64,000 nt of DNA, from the NCBI RefSeq assembly GCF_018336975.1, contig NZ_CP025572.1, forward strand, positions 3,226,884 to 3,290,883. Direction: 5' to 3'. Origin of the DNA: Marinomonas sp. CT5. GTDB lineage: Bacteria > Pseudomonadota > Gammaproteobacteria > Pseudomonadales > Marinomonadaceae. Position 1 is the first letter of the stretch; each line of letters begins with the position of its first letter. The translations under genes and the position numbers were made by a program. A model generated the notes under the pieces. The model had not been told where the DNA came from and did no database searches. It was given only the letters and a program-made list of their open reading frames with translations. This document shows positions 36,380-45,387 of the stretch, piece by piece.

Positions 36380-38358
36380 GCGAGTCCACTCACTCTCACC
36401 ATTCTCACGGACACCATGACCATGGACACAGCCATATTCATTTTGGCGCAGACATGCTTAGCCAAAAAGAGAAACGTACAGCCGCCCGCCAGCTGACCTT
36501 AGCGATGGTGGCTCTCGGCTTGTTAGCACTTGGACTGGTTTGGAACTGGTTGTTTCCAGAACAACAAGGAGTTAGCCAACTTTTACTTGGCTGTGCCTCA
36601 ATCATGGTGGCCTTTCCAGTTTTAAAGTCCAGTTTATATAGCCTCAAACACCCAAGCCTACATGGCATTACCGACCAACTTATTGCTCTAGCTATGTTGG
36701 GAGCTTGGGCCACAGGTGATTTATTAACAGCGGCGCTATTACCTATCATCATGATATTTGGGCATATACTAGAGGAACGCAGTGTTATTGGCTCTCAAGA
36801 GGCAATTGAGGCACTAAGCGCCCTAACGCAAAGCAAAGCCCGCAAAGTCAATGCTGACGGCACCGTCATCGAAGTGGAAAACTTAACCTTAAACACTGGC
36901 GATATTGTTGAAGTTCGCGCCGGCGACCGAATTCCTGCCGATGGCGTGGTGCTTGATGGCATCGCCAGTCTTGATACCGCGCCGATTACCGGAGAATCCG
37001 TACCACAAGAAGCAACAATAGGAACAGAAGTCTTTGGTGGTGCCATCAACTTAGACGGTTTGCTGCGCCTTGAAGTCACGCGCACAGGCGACGCTTCCAC
37101 ATTAGGTAAAGTCATCGCGCTGATGCAAAGAGCAGAACAAGCCAAACCGCCCATAACGCGTTTATTAGAACGTTATGCAGGCCAATACATGATATTAGTT
37201 CTGATGGTGGCAGCCATTACTTGGTTCTTAACTTATGACGCCCAAGCCATGCTGGCCGTTCTTGTTGCCGCCTGCCCTTGTGCCCTTGTACTAGCGGCTC
37301 CAGCGGCTTCTATTGCAGGTATTGCGGTTGCAGCACGGCATGGCATTTTAATTCGCAGCTCGGCTTTTTTAGAAGAATTTACCGAGTTAAATTCACTGAT
37401 CGTGGATAAAACAGGCACACTTACTCATGGAACACTTAGTCTGCAAGACCTTCAAGTTTCCCCCCAAACCACTGTACCCAAGACAGAACTGTATCAGCTT
37501 GCCGCTAGTCTTGGCGCCTCTAGTGGTCACCCAGTCAGTCGTGCTTTAGCAAGTTTATGTTCTCGTGAACACTATTTAGATTTACATGACGTACATGAAT
37601 ATCAAGGCTTAGGTGTTGTAGCAAATTCAGTGCAAGGTGAAGTCGCATTGGGACGACCAGAGCTCTTTACTCAACTAGACATTAACATCACTGAAATCCC
37701 AGAGCATGATGGTCCAATTGCAGGGTTATCTCTTAATGGCGAGTTTCTCGCTTGGTTTTTACTCGCTGATACACTCCGTACCGAAACCAAGCAGGCTTTA
37801 GCCGATTTACGAGAGCTCGGTATAGGCCGACAATTATTATTAACTGGTGACAGACAATCTGTCGCCGTCGCCCTTGCCCAAAAAGTCGGCATTACAGAAG
37901 TAATCGCTCAAGCCTTACCGGAAGACAAATTAAAGCAAGTCACGGGGGAAATTCAAAAAGGCTTCAAACCACTTGTCGTTGGAGATGGCATTAACGATTC
38001 TTTGGCATTAAAAGCTGGCGTAGTGGGCGTTGCCATGGGAGCCGGCGGCTCTGATATTGCTTTGGCTTCATCGGACATCGTCCTCATCGGCAGTGACTTA
38101 CGCCGTTTAGGAACTTGCGTACGTTTAAGTCGTCGATGCCGACGAACGCTTCACTTTAACGTCATCATTGGACTTAGCTGGACAGTCGCCATTATGGCAG
38201 CCGCGGCATTTGGTGTTTTTGGTATGGCTGGTGCCGTCATTGCCGCGATTCTACACAACCTAAGCACGCTGCTGGTACTCGCGAATACGGGGCGATTGCT
38301 TAGATTTGAAGAAGTTTTAGGGGAGACAGAAAAGCCATCGGACAAGATGGTTCAATAA
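36376..38358 (+). CDS. P1B-type metal-transporting ATPase, His-rich N-terminus
   Basis: This 660-residue protein starts with ten His in residues 6-22 and has no Cys-x-x-Cys HMA domain. Membrane helices, an actuator domain with TGES (205-208), Cys300-Pro-Cys302 in TM6, the phosphorylation site DKTGT at Asp344, an SGHPVSRAL (HP) motif and GDGINDSLAL are all present, so the pump should be active. The two residues that define Zn/Cd pumps are changed: TM7 has Ser near 601 (GLSWTV) where ZntA has Lys693, and TM8 has Asn at 628 (LHNLST) where ZntA has Asp714. Specificity may therefore differ from ZntA. It is the last of four coupled genes with three SPFH proteins. Confidence 0.92.
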   Translation: MSESTHSHHSHGHHDHGHSHIHFGADMLSQKEKRTAARQLTLAMVALGLLALGLVWNWLFPEQQGVSQLLLGCASIMVAFPVLKSSLYSLKHPSLHGITDQLIALAMLGAWATGDLLTAALLPIIMIFGHILEERSVIGSQEAIEALSALTQSKARKVNADGTVIEVENLTLNTGDIVEVRAGDRIPADGVVLDGIASLDTAPITGESVPQEATIGTEVFGGAINLDGLLRLEVTRTGDASTLGKVIALMQRAEQAKPPITRLLERYAGQYMILVLMVAAITWFLTYDAQAMLAVLVAACPCALVLAAPAASIAGIAVAARHGILIRSSAFLEEFTELNSLIVDKTGTLTHGTLSLQDLQVSPQTTVPKTELYQLAASLGASSGHPVSRALASLCSREHYLDLHDVHEYQGLGVVANSVQGEVALGRPELFTQLDINITEIPEHDGPIAGLSLNGEFLAWFLLADTLRTETKQALADLRELGIGRQLLLTGDRQSVAVALAQKVGITEVIAQALPEDKLKQVTGEIQKGFKPLVVGDGINDSLALKAGVVGVAMGAGGSDIALASSDIVLIGSDLRRLGTCVRLSRRCRRTLHFNVIIGLSWTVAIMAAAAFGVFGMAGAVIAAILHNLSTLLVLANTGRLLRFEEVLGETEKPSDKMVQ

Positions 38359-38378
38359 GATCCTTTTTGACGAGAAAT

Positions 38379-38413
38379 AAGATGACCTTTTCTTTAAGTC
38401 AAAAGGTCATCTT
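38379..38413. terminator. Terminator between the P-type ATPase and GST genes
   Basis: AAGATGACCTTTT and AAAAGGTCATCTT form a perfect 13-bp stem around a 9-base loop between two convergent genes. A terminal T run is weak on both strands, so the call rests on stem length and position. Confidence 0.6.
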
Positions 38414-38418
38414 GGAAA

Positions 38419-39012
38419 CTATTTAAAACCCTTTGCCAGCTCAATCGCTCGCCGCAACAAAGGCCAGCTCAATAAGCTCTGTTGATACTCACCCGCTTTA
38501 CCATTAAAAAACACGCCATAAGCATTCAATCGAAAGGCAAGAATTGCATAAAAAGCATCTACAGCTCCAGCTTGATCAAACATAAAAGGTCCTTTTGCTT
38601 GAGCAAAAATCATTTCAATACGTTCAACCTCGTTTCTCAACGCTTCGTTCAATTCCCCCAAGGGCGCAACATCATCGAATGTAAACGGACATCGGCCGCG
38701 CAGATTCATAAAACCCGAATGCATTTCCATACAAAGGCTTCTTGCTTGTGCTCTTTCTAATTGATTCTTTGGGTACAAAGCGCCATCAGAACATTCGTTA
38801 AAATATTCTGCAATCGCCAAGGAGTCATGCACAACAAAATCATCCACTAGCAGCGCTGGCACTAATCCAGTCGATGAATATTTCAATACCTCGGCTTTAT
38901 ATCCCTGTTTTTCTAAATTAATCGGAATAAGATCTAGCTTAATATCAGCAACCTGTCCGCACATAAGTGCACGAAGCGACCAAGTTGATAAGGTTCCCAC
39001 GACTAATTGCAT
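38419..39012 (-). CDS. Glutathione S-transferase family protein
   Basis: This 197-residue protein has the thioredoxin-like N-terminal domain with STGLVPALLVDDFVVHDSLAIAEYF, which holds the cis-Pro and the Glu/Ser glutathione-binding motif in altered form (DS-LAIAEYF). An all-helical C-terminal domain with GAVDAFYAILAFRLNAYG follows. The N-terminal VGTLSTWSLRALM matches the catalytic Ser/Cys region. It is a single gene; the substrate is unknown. Confidence 0.88.
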   Translation of the reverse strand: MQLVVGTLSTWSLRALMCGQVADIKLDLIPINLEKQGYKAEVLKYSSTGLVPALLVDDFVVHDSLAIAEYFNECSDGALYPKNQLERAQARSLCMEMHSGFMNLRGRCPFTFDDVAPLGELNEALRNEVERIEMIFAQAKGPFMFDQAGAVDAFYAILAFRLNAYGVFFNGKAGEYQQSLLSWPLLRRAIELAKGFK

Positions 39013-39049
39013 ACTGGCTTTTCCTTTCTCTACTAATGATTACTACAGG

Positions 39050-40327
39050 TTACTTTAGTTTGGTCACTAAAAGCTGTTCAACTCTAACTCCTTCTAAGTC
39101 CAATACTTCAAATTTATAACCTTCATGGATGAAAAATTCGGTCCGTTTCGGCAAGCGTTTCAAGCTATAAATAATAAAACCACCAAGCGTTTCATATTGA
39201 GTACGATCTGGAAATTCTTCTATGTCTAAACTGCGCATCACATCATTGATTGGAGTCAGGCCTTCGATCAACCATGAATTAGCATCACGTTGAACGATCT
39301 GCTCTTCATCATGAGGCGTTAACAAACCATTCATAAAACCACCTAGTAGGTCCTTAACAGTAACAATACCAACAATGGTGGCATATTCATTCACAATCAC
39401 AGCAAAAGCTTGAGGAGCCATTCTAAAAGCATTAAGCGCCTCAGAAAGAGTCAAAGTTTCAGGTAAATAAAACACTTCTTTATCTACCTTGTCTGGATTG
39501 ATCTGAGCTGGCTCACCTTTCAACACCAGACGTAGGATTTCTTTCGAATCAATAATGCCTTCAATTTTGTCCAAACTGCCATTACAGACAAGGAAGTCAT
39601 TATGGGGATGATCAATGATTTTTTGGCTGATTTCTTCACTAGTATCATCGATATCAAAATAAATAATCTGATCACGAGGTGTCATCGTGCTGGCAATATT
39701 GCGTGTTTCTAACTCAAACACATTACCAATTAGCTGATATTCCTGACTCTGCAAGCTGCCATCTTCTGCGCCGGCATCCATCATGGCAACTATGTCTTCC
39801 GTGGTGACGACTTCTTGACGCTCAATCGGCACATTAAACAAACGCAAAATCAAATTAGTAAAACCGTTAAACAAGAAAACCACAGGAGTGAGCACAAAAG
39901 TCACCCACAACATCGGTGTCACCATTCGAGTCGCTACAGCTTCAGGCATAATCATCGCCAACCGTTTTGGCAACAAGTCTGCAAACAAAATAAACAGCGA
40001 CGTTAAGCAAAGAAAGGAAAAGACAAAACTTATCTGGTCTAATAATGGCCCAGAATAAAACAAGCTAATCATTTGTCTAATGTAGGGTGTAAGTGCTTGC
40101 TCACCAACAATCCCACCTAAAATAGCAATTGCGTTTAGAACAACCTGAATCATGGCGAAAAACGCACCCGGTTTTTGCTGTAGATTCAGTACGGCCTGCG
40201 CTTTCAAATTACCTTCTTCTGCAAGCACCCTTAGCTTTATTTTTCTCGCTGCAGCCATGCCTATTTCAGACATAGCAAACAATGCACTGGCAACAATTAA
40301 CAAGCCAATACTAAAAACATCATTCAT
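39050..40327 (-). CDS. CNNM/CorC-family transporter-associated protein (YtfL-like)
   Basis: This 425-residue protein has a CNNM membrane domain (about 1-170, MSEIGMAAARKIKLRVLAEEG and FFAMIQVVLNAIAILGGIVGE). Two CBS domains (about 205-335, TMTPRDQIIYFDIDDTSEE and IIDSKEILRLVLKGE) and a C-terminal CorC_HlyC domain (about 350-425) follow. Family members take part in Mg2+/Co2+ or polyamine handling; YtfL itself has been tied to cation/amine efflux. It is a single gene with a 278-base upstream region. Confidence 0.88.
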   Translation of the reverse strand: MNDVFSIGLLIVASALFAMSEIGMAAARKIKLRVLAEEGNLKAQAVLNLQQKPGAFFAMIQVVLNAIAILGGIVGEQALTPYIRQMISLFYSGPLLDQISFVFSFLCLTSLFILFADLLPKRLAMIMPEAVATRMVTPMLWVTFVLTPVVFLFNGFTNLILRLFNVPIERQEVVTTEDIVAMMDAGAEDGSLQSQEYQLIGNVFELETRNIASTMTPRDQIIYFDIDDTSEEISQKIIDHPHNDFLVCNGSLDKIEGIIDSKEILRLVLKGEPAQINPDKVDKEVFYLPETLTLSEALNAFRMAPQAFAVIVNEYATIVGIVTVKDLLGGFMNGLLTPHDEEQIVQRDANSWLIEGLTPINDVMRSLDIEEFPDRTQYETLGGFIIYSLKRLPKRTEFFIHEGYKFEVLDLEGVRVEQLLVTKLK

Positions 40328-40605
40328 TATTTTCTCGCTTACTTTCCAGACACTAGGAAGGTTAAAAACAGGCTATCAATAGAGCGTAAAGCCATAAATA
40401 TTGGGGCATTATAGAAGGAACTTGAAGTGATACAATGCTTATTTTTTATACTTTCAGAAGGCTAAAATAAGATACTAAAAAGCCTTATGAAGACGTAGAA
40501 TAAAGCAATAAAAGAGCCGTTAAAAAAACATTAATTCGATATCAAATAGACTTTTGCAAAATGTCAGAAACACAATTGTCATGCAAAGATTTCAAAAGGT
40601 AAATC

Positions 40606-41013
40606 ATGATTATCACTCTTACCACGCCCGCCATGTTGTTCCCTGCGGTGTCATTGCTACTACTGGCTTATACCAACCGTTTTGTGACACTGGCTTCGAT
40701 TATTCGTAATTTTGATCCAAAACTTGAAGATGCAAATACCACCGAACAAATCACCAATTTACGCAAACGTATTTACCTTATCCGTCGTATGCAGGAAGCG
40801 GGGGTTATAAGCTTTTTTCTTTGTGTCATGTCCATGATGGCTATTTATCTTGAGTACCAACAAGTCGGTAGTTATATCTTTGGCGCAAGTCTGATTTGCC
40901 TAATGTACTCTCTGTATCTATCCGTTAGAGAAATCACTATATCTTGCGATGCGTTAGAAGTGCATTTACAACACTTTAGTACCAACTTTAAGAAGCAACA
41001 TCGTAAAAAATAG
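40606..41013 (+). CDS. DUF2721 membrane protein
   Basis: This 135-residue protein has an N-terminal hydrophobic helix (TPAMLFPAVSLLLLAYTNRF) and a cytoplasmic helical segment with LRKRIYLIRRMQEAG. A second TM (about 62-82) and a third short helix follow, matching DUF2721. AAGG precedes the ATG. It is convergent with the DUF1460 gene, 9 bases apart; the function is unknown. Confidence 0.82.
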   Translation: MIITLTTPAMLFPAVSLLLLAYTNRFVTLASIIRNFDPKLEDANTTEQITNLRKRIYLIRRMQEAGVISFFLCVMSMMAIYLEYQQVGSYIFGASLICLMYSLYLSVREITISCDALEVHLQHFSTNFKKQHRKK

Positions 41014-41022
41014 CCATTATCA

Positions 41023-41967
41023 TTACCGTAACACCTGAACATTAAAACCTTGCAAAGACGAGGTTTCAGGATACTGTGCAAAGTAGTCAGCAAAGTTTTC
41101 ATCTATCACTTTTTTATGAGTTAAGCTGGCGTGACGAAGAAAAAGTGTACCGTTTTTACGAATCGCAAGCCCTTGATGTGACACATTCATATTTGTGCCT
41201 ATGTATTTTTTTAACGCCCAATTTGGGCGAACCATACTGATAACACTCCCAGAAGGAATTCTATCTAATAAAGCTTGATTCACATGGTGGTCATCACCCA
41301 AAAAAACTTGAGTCAATGGAACATAAGGCAGGTAAGCTTTTTCTGGCTTAAAGCCTTCTCCTTGCTGATGTAACTTCGCTAATAATAACTGACAAGAACT
41401 CGATTTTTTTGCATCACAACGCATGACATCGCCAGTTAAGTTCTGATACCAAGCAGATTTATCAATTACGGCTTCCGCAACTTTAGCCCCTCCGCTTGCC
41501 ACATCAGGTGTAATATCTAACAACTTATCTTGATTATTATGAAACCAATCTAAACTTGGAAAATGGTTACGTTTTACAAAAGAAACTTTCCCCTCTTTGT
41601 AACGCAGGCTTATTAATCTCGCTATAAATTCATCAGAAGAAGCCGACATGGCTCCAGCCATTACAGTTTCTACATAGGTTGTACAATCAAATGCATCAAA
41701 ACGCGTTAAAGGGTCTTTGTCATATTGCCCATGTTTGCCTTCACCGACATTACCACCCACATATTCTGCACCTAAAAAAATCTGACTCAGAGACATCATT
41801 CGAGAAGCATTAGACAAATTCAATTGGTCAGCATTAGCATTAATTGTCTGGAGAAAAAGCACTTTATTCGCATCATTAATAGTATTGGCAGCCTCTATAG
41901 CAGGTGACAAGAATAAAGTGGTTATACCCACAAGGAAGACGTTTTTCATACACTTAAACATAGACAC
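41023..41967 (-). CDS. Exported DUF1460 amidase-like protein
   Basis: This 314-residue protein has a signal peptide (VFLVGITTLFLSPAIEAA). The NlpC/P60-type cysteine-peptidase fold of DUF1460 is marked by FDAFDCTTYVETVM with the nucleophilic Cys, NVSHQGLAI with the His, and RHASLTHKKV. FVKRNHFPSLDW near 180 is typical of this group. DUF1460 proteins hydrolyse N-acetylmuramoyl-L-Ala bonds or act on lysosome-like substrates. It is a single gene. Confidence 0.85.
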   Translation of the reverse strand: MSMFKCMKNVFLVGITTLFLSPAIEAANTINDANKVLFLQTINANADQLNLSNASRMMSLSQIFLGAEYVGGNVGEGKHGQYDKDPLTRFDAFDCTTYVETVMAGAMSASSDEFIARLISLRYKEGKVSFVKRNHFPSLDWFHNNQDKLLDITPDVASGGAKVAEAVIDKSAWYQNLTGDVMRCDAKKSSSCQLLLAKLHQQGEGFKPEKAYLPYVPLTQVFLGDDHHVNQALLDRIPSGSVISMVRPNWALKKYIGTNMNVSHQGLAIRKNGTLFLRHASLTHKKVIDENFADYFAQYPETSSLQGFNVQVLR

Positions 41968-42082
41968 TTTCTTTCCTACCCTATTTATGAATAAAGCCTG
42001 TCATTGGGCCGACAAAAAACGGCTTAAAAAATGAACACCTTAATGCTAGTATAAACATCCACTGAAAATAAAAGGCCGCACC

Positions 42083-42352
42083 ATGCAAATCAACAATATG
42101 TCGTTCCCATATGGCCAGCAAGGACTCCACCGTAGCCAAGAAAAATTAGATCAGGCTAGTCAGAAAGTTGCTCAGGCCTCCACCCAAACATTAAGTCAGC
42201 CTTCAACAAACAAAGCTACTGGCCTTCATGGTTCTCTGATTCAGGATGGCTTAATCGAAGCCAAAAGCAGTGAGCTAGAAGCGCAAGCTAATGCGAAAGT
42301 GATCGACGCTTCCGACAAGACCATTGGCCGACTAATCGATATCACAGTCTGA
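42083..42352 (+). CDS. Small Gln/Ser-rich protein, flagellar-rod-like C-terminus
   Basis: This 89-residue protein is rich in Gln, Ser and Ala. It ends EAQANAKVIDASDKTIGRLIDITV minus its first residues, which resembles the C-termini of flagellar rod and hook proteins and of small Pseudomonas proteins of the same layout. No export signal or membrane segment is visible. It stands alone, converging on the thioredoxin gene. A structural or export role in flagella is a guess from the tail only. Confidence 0.6.
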   Translation: MQINNMSFPYGQQGLHRSQEKLDQASQKVAQASTQTLSQPSTNKATGLHGSLIQDGLIEAKSSELEAQANAKVIDASDKTIGRLIDITV

Positions 42353-42373
42353 TCACACTCAGCGCTTACTCCC

Positions 42374-42712
42374 TTAAAGTGCTTTAGCCAAAAGCGTACG
42401 AACCTCATCGACAGAGGTAAAACGCACTGCGCGATCCACCTCCTGTCCGTCCTTGAGTAATATCAACGTTGGCCACAATTTCACCCCAAACTGACGCCCC
42501 AGTCGTTTGCCTTTGCCATCAAACACCTTAATATGAGCAACCTCTTTATAAGGTTTTATCGCCTCTTCCAAAGCACGAAAAGAAGCCTGACAGTAACCGC
42601 ACCATGGGGTGCCAAATTCTAAAATAGCCACCCCACTCAGGCTCTCTATCTCTTCTAAGTTAGGGGCTTCTTCTGAATATTCTGAGTTAAAGCCCTTTGT
42701 CAGTGCCTGCAT
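42374..42712 (-). CDS. Thioredoxin-family protein (WCGYC)
   Basis: This 112-residue thioredoxin fold has the redox motif WCGYC near residue 38 and a cis-Pro in VKLWPTLILL near 80. I start at 42712 because AGAGGA lies about 10 bases upstream; the longer frame to 42814 lacks support and overlaps the divergent VOC gene. No signal peptide is visible, so it should be cytoplasmic. The substrate is unknown. Confidence 0.85.
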   Translation of the reverse strand: MQALTKGFNSEYSEEAPNLEEIESLSGVAILEFGTPWCGYCQASFRALEEAIKPYKEVAHIKVFDGKGKRLGRQFGVKLWPTLILLKDGQEVDRAVRFTSVDEVRTLLAKAL

Positions 42713-42802
42713 AAAATATCCTCTTTTCAATATTTGAATAACCTCAATCCCTGTGAGATAAAACAAAATCAAACAATAATCACAGGATAAGGAAAATACA
42801 CC

Positions 42803-43180
42803 ATGTTTAGCCACATTATGTTAGGCGCTAACGATGTACAAGTATCAAAAACATTTTATGACGCCATTTTTAAAACGCTGGGTTGCAACGAAGGATTTGT
42901 TGATCCGAAAGGAAGATGTTTTTATCGCACAGACACGGGCACTTTTGCCATAACAAAACCCATTAACGGCGAAGCAGCAACACATGGTAACGGCAGTACT
43001 ATAGGATTTTCAGCCACATCTGAAGACATGGTTAATGCATGGCATGAAGCAGGTATTAAAAATGGTGGCACCACTTGTGAAGACGCACCTGGTATTCGCT
43101 CGCTAGGATCCATTCAGCTCTATCTTGCTTACCTAAGAGACCCATCTGGCAATAAGCTTTGCGCTATGTATAGACTATAA
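42803..43180 (+). CDS. VOC superfamily protein
   Basis: This 125-residue protein has the start SHIMLGANDVQVSKTFYDAIF with a metal-ligand His, and AYLRDPSGNKLCAMYRL near the end with an atypical Cys at the usual Glu position. The final ligand position therefore differs from canonical glyoxalase I. A GGATAAGG ribosome site precedes the ATG. It converges on the YkgJ-like gene; the substrate is unknown. Confidence 0.82.
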   Translation: MFSHIMLGANDVQVSKTFYDAIFKTLGCNEGFVDPKGRCFYRTDTGTFAITKPINGEAATHGNGSTIGFSATSEDMVNAWHEAGIKNGGTTCEDAPGIRSLGSIQLYLAYLRDPSGNKLCAMYRL

Positions 43181-43188
43181 AGCACATT

Positions 43189-43221
43189 AATGAGGTAGCT
43201 ACGCTGAGTGGCTACCTCGTT
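43189..43221. terminator. Hairpin shared by convergent VOC and YkgJ genes
   Basis: GAGGTAGC (43192-43199) and GCTACCTC (43211-43218) pair around an 11-base loop. The right arm contains the YkgJ stop codon. There is no strong T run, so this is a probable bidirectional terminator. Confidence 0.55.
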
Positions 43222-43502
43222 ATGTTAAATTCTTCCTTGCATTCATCTGAACCCATTTCAAACTCTCGGCAAATCCATGGTCGATTCTCGTAAATTGTAC
43301 AACGAAATGTCTCCCTATCTACGGCCGAGCACCAGCCATCATCCAGTCTCAGCATGGTTTCTCCGCCCCACTCATCCACTGAGATGTGCTTATCTGGAAC
43401 ACCAGTCTCGCTGATAATCATCACTTCCATGCGACAACAGCACGCTTGGCAGTTAGAGCAAGTCACTTCTGACTGGGCAATGTTTTTCAAAGCGATATTC
43501 AT
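43212..43502 (-). CDS. YkgJ-family cysteine-cluster protein
   Basis: This 96-residue protein has a Cys-rich pattern: TCSNCQACCCRM near residue 15, DGWCSA, FRCTIYENRPWICREF and DECKEEF. The spacing fits the YkgJ/zinc- or iron-chelating family. The Cys residues probably bind metal or an Fe-S cluster. The stop codon lies in the shared hairpin with the VOC gene; the function is unknown. Confidence 0.82.
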   Translation of the reverse strand: MNIALKNIAQSEVTCSNCQACCCRMEVMIISETGVPDKHISVDEWGGETMLRLDDGWCSAVDRETFRCTIYENRPWICREFEMGSDECKEEFNITR

Positions 43503-43657
43503 AGAGAACGGTGTAAGACCAAGACGTGTGGATTGTGTTATGGCCTTTGGAGTTTAAGACTAAAGATCACAACGAAACCAGCAATATACAGGTGATCTAG
43601 CCTGGAAGATATGAATAGACAATAAATCAACCAAACTAAATCACTCAAATTAAAAAC

Positions 43658-43682
43658 TTAAGGGGAGAAAGCTATACCTTAA
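43658..43682 (-). terminator. Weak terminator overlapping the 4HB receptor stop
   Basis: On the minus strand TTAAGG and CCTTAA form a 6-bp stem followed by GTTTTTAA. The left arm lies in the last codons of the receptor gene. Confidence 0.4.
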
Positions 43683-45291
43683 ATTTAATAACCAATTCAT
43701 TTAACTCAATAGCCAAACGAGTCAATTCTGTGGTACTTGCACTGGTTTGATTTGCTCCCACCACAGTTTGTGCCGCCAAGTCACTGATCGTAGCTATATT
43801 GCTATCAATTTCTTTTGCTACTGTCGATTGCTCCTCCGCAGCACTGGCGATAATATGGTTACTATCGCTAATAGCCACGATACGAGCGGTAATTTGCTCC
43901 AGAGCTTTAGACGCTTCAGCGGCAACCGTTTGGGCTTGGCTGGATTTTTGACTGCTACTTTCCATAGAAGTAACGGCTTCATTTGCAGAAAGTTGAACTT
44001 GTCGAACCATGGTTTCAATTTCGCCAGTCGACTCTTGCGTTCGGTGTGCCAGACTTCTTACTTCGTCAGCCACTACGGCAAAGCCTCGGCCAGCTTCACC
44101 TGCACGAGCCGCTTCTATAGCGGCATTCAAAGCCAATAAGTTAGTCTGTTCTGCAACGGCGCGAATCACATCTAAGATCTGACCAATTGATGCCACTTGC
44201 TCAGCCAATTGATTAATAACTCGCGTGCTCGTGGTCATCTCTTCATTCATATCAAGGATAACCGTAGTGGTCTCACTCACTCGAGCCTTACCTTCCGCAG
44301 CTAATTTCGCCGACTCGGCAGACGCTTCTGACGTTTGTTGTGCCGTTCTGGCCACTTCATCCACCGCAGAACTCATTTGCGTAATCGCCGCCGCAGCCTG
44401 TTGAACCTCTTCACTCTGCAGAGTCAAACTATTTGAAGAGCTTTCTGTCACGGAGCTTAACTCTTCAGCCGCCGAAGCTAGTTGACTCGAAGAATCCCCA
44501 ATATGTACGATGGCTTCACGCAAATTAACCTGCATCGCTTTTAAGGCTGTGGTTAAGCGAGTTAGTTCATCATTACCCTGTGCAGTAATCGGCTGTGTTA
44601 AATCTCCTTTAGCAATTATTTCTGCCGAGATCACCGCCTCCTGTAAGGGCTTGTTAATACTTTTTGATAGAACGACAGCAATGATGGATGCCCCTGCTGC
44701 TGCCACAACAATAATAACAATAATTAACGCAAAACTTTCCTCATACTGATTTAAAGAATCTGCGCTGGCTTCATCGGCCCCTTCTTGATTCGCTTTGACA
44801 ATTTCCTTCAAAAGGCGAACCATACTGTCCGCAGCTTTGTTCATATCAGGTACTAAGGTATTAACAGCATCTTCATTTCCCTTCATAGACAAAGAAACCA
44901 CTTCACCTTGCAACTTATAATAATTATCTTCTGCTTTCGTGAATTCGCCAAATAAACGCTTTTCACTATCCAGATAAATGGTGGCCTCATATTCTGATCG
45001 GTACTGATCCACTTCTTTCTTAACTTCTTCTAGTAAAGCTAACGTTCTTTTTTTATCAACTTCGTTAACTTCATTGAGCAACCTTAAAGTAAAGATCCTT
45101 ACTCGCATCAAATTACTGTTTACGTCACCTAAACTAGCAATAGCAGGCAAAACATTCGTTTCAATCATTTCTGAGTTAGTCCGAATATTCTTCATGGCAG
45201 TCATGGTGACGGCTCCTAGACAGACCAGTAAAAGTATGATGATTGAAAAAGCCATCAGTAAACGTGATCTAATATTTATATTCCTTAACAT
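43672..45291 (-). CDS. Methyl-accepting chemoreceptor with 4HB sensor
   Basis: This 539-residue protein starts at ATG 45291; AGGA sits nine bases upstream, and the frame's GTG at 45303 is unlikely. TM1 (about 8-28), a four-helix-bundle periplasmic sensor (about 30-190), TM2 (about 190-212), a HAMP domain and the signalling domain with [20 protein letters not shown] follow. The protein ends VIKFKV with no CheR-docking pentapeptide. It is alone on its strand. The ligand is unknown, and it probably joins a flagellar array rather than the che operon at 11-22 kb. Confidence 0.94.
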   Translation of the reverse strand: MLRNINIRSRLLMAFSIIILLLVCLGAVTMTAMKNIRTNSEMIETNVLPAIASLGDVNSNLMRVRIFTLRLLNEVNEVDKKRTLALLEEVKKEVDQYRSEYEATIYLDSEKRLFGEFTKAEDNYYKLQGEVVSLSMKGNEDAVNTLVPDMNKAADSMVRLLKEIVKANQEGADEASADSLNQYEESFALIIVIIVVAAAGASIIAVVLSKSINKPLQEAVISAEIIAKGDLTQPITAQGNDELTRLTTALKAMQVNLREAIVHIGDSSSQLASAAEELSSVTESSSNSLTLQSEEVQQAAAAITQMSSAVDEVARTAQQTSEASAESAKLAAEGKARVSETTTVILDMNEEMTTSTRVINQLAEQVASIGQILDVIRAVAEQTNLLALNAAIEAARAGEAGRGFAVVADEVRSLAHRTQESTGEIETMVRQVQLSANEAVTSMESSSQKSSQAQTVAAEASKALEQITARIVAISDSNHIIASAAEEQSTVAKEIDSNIATISDLAAQTVVGANQTSASTTELTRLAIELNELVIKFKV

Positions 45292-45387
45292 TTTTCCTCG
45301 CACCTTTTTTAAAAAATTAAACTAAAACAACACATACGACATAAATCCTTTTAAAGGCTGCGCTTTAACCATATGATTTATAATTAA

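Noticed and set aside
36795..37154. Minus-strand ORF in the P-type ATPase gene
   Set aside because: Antisense to the conserved actuator region; no support.
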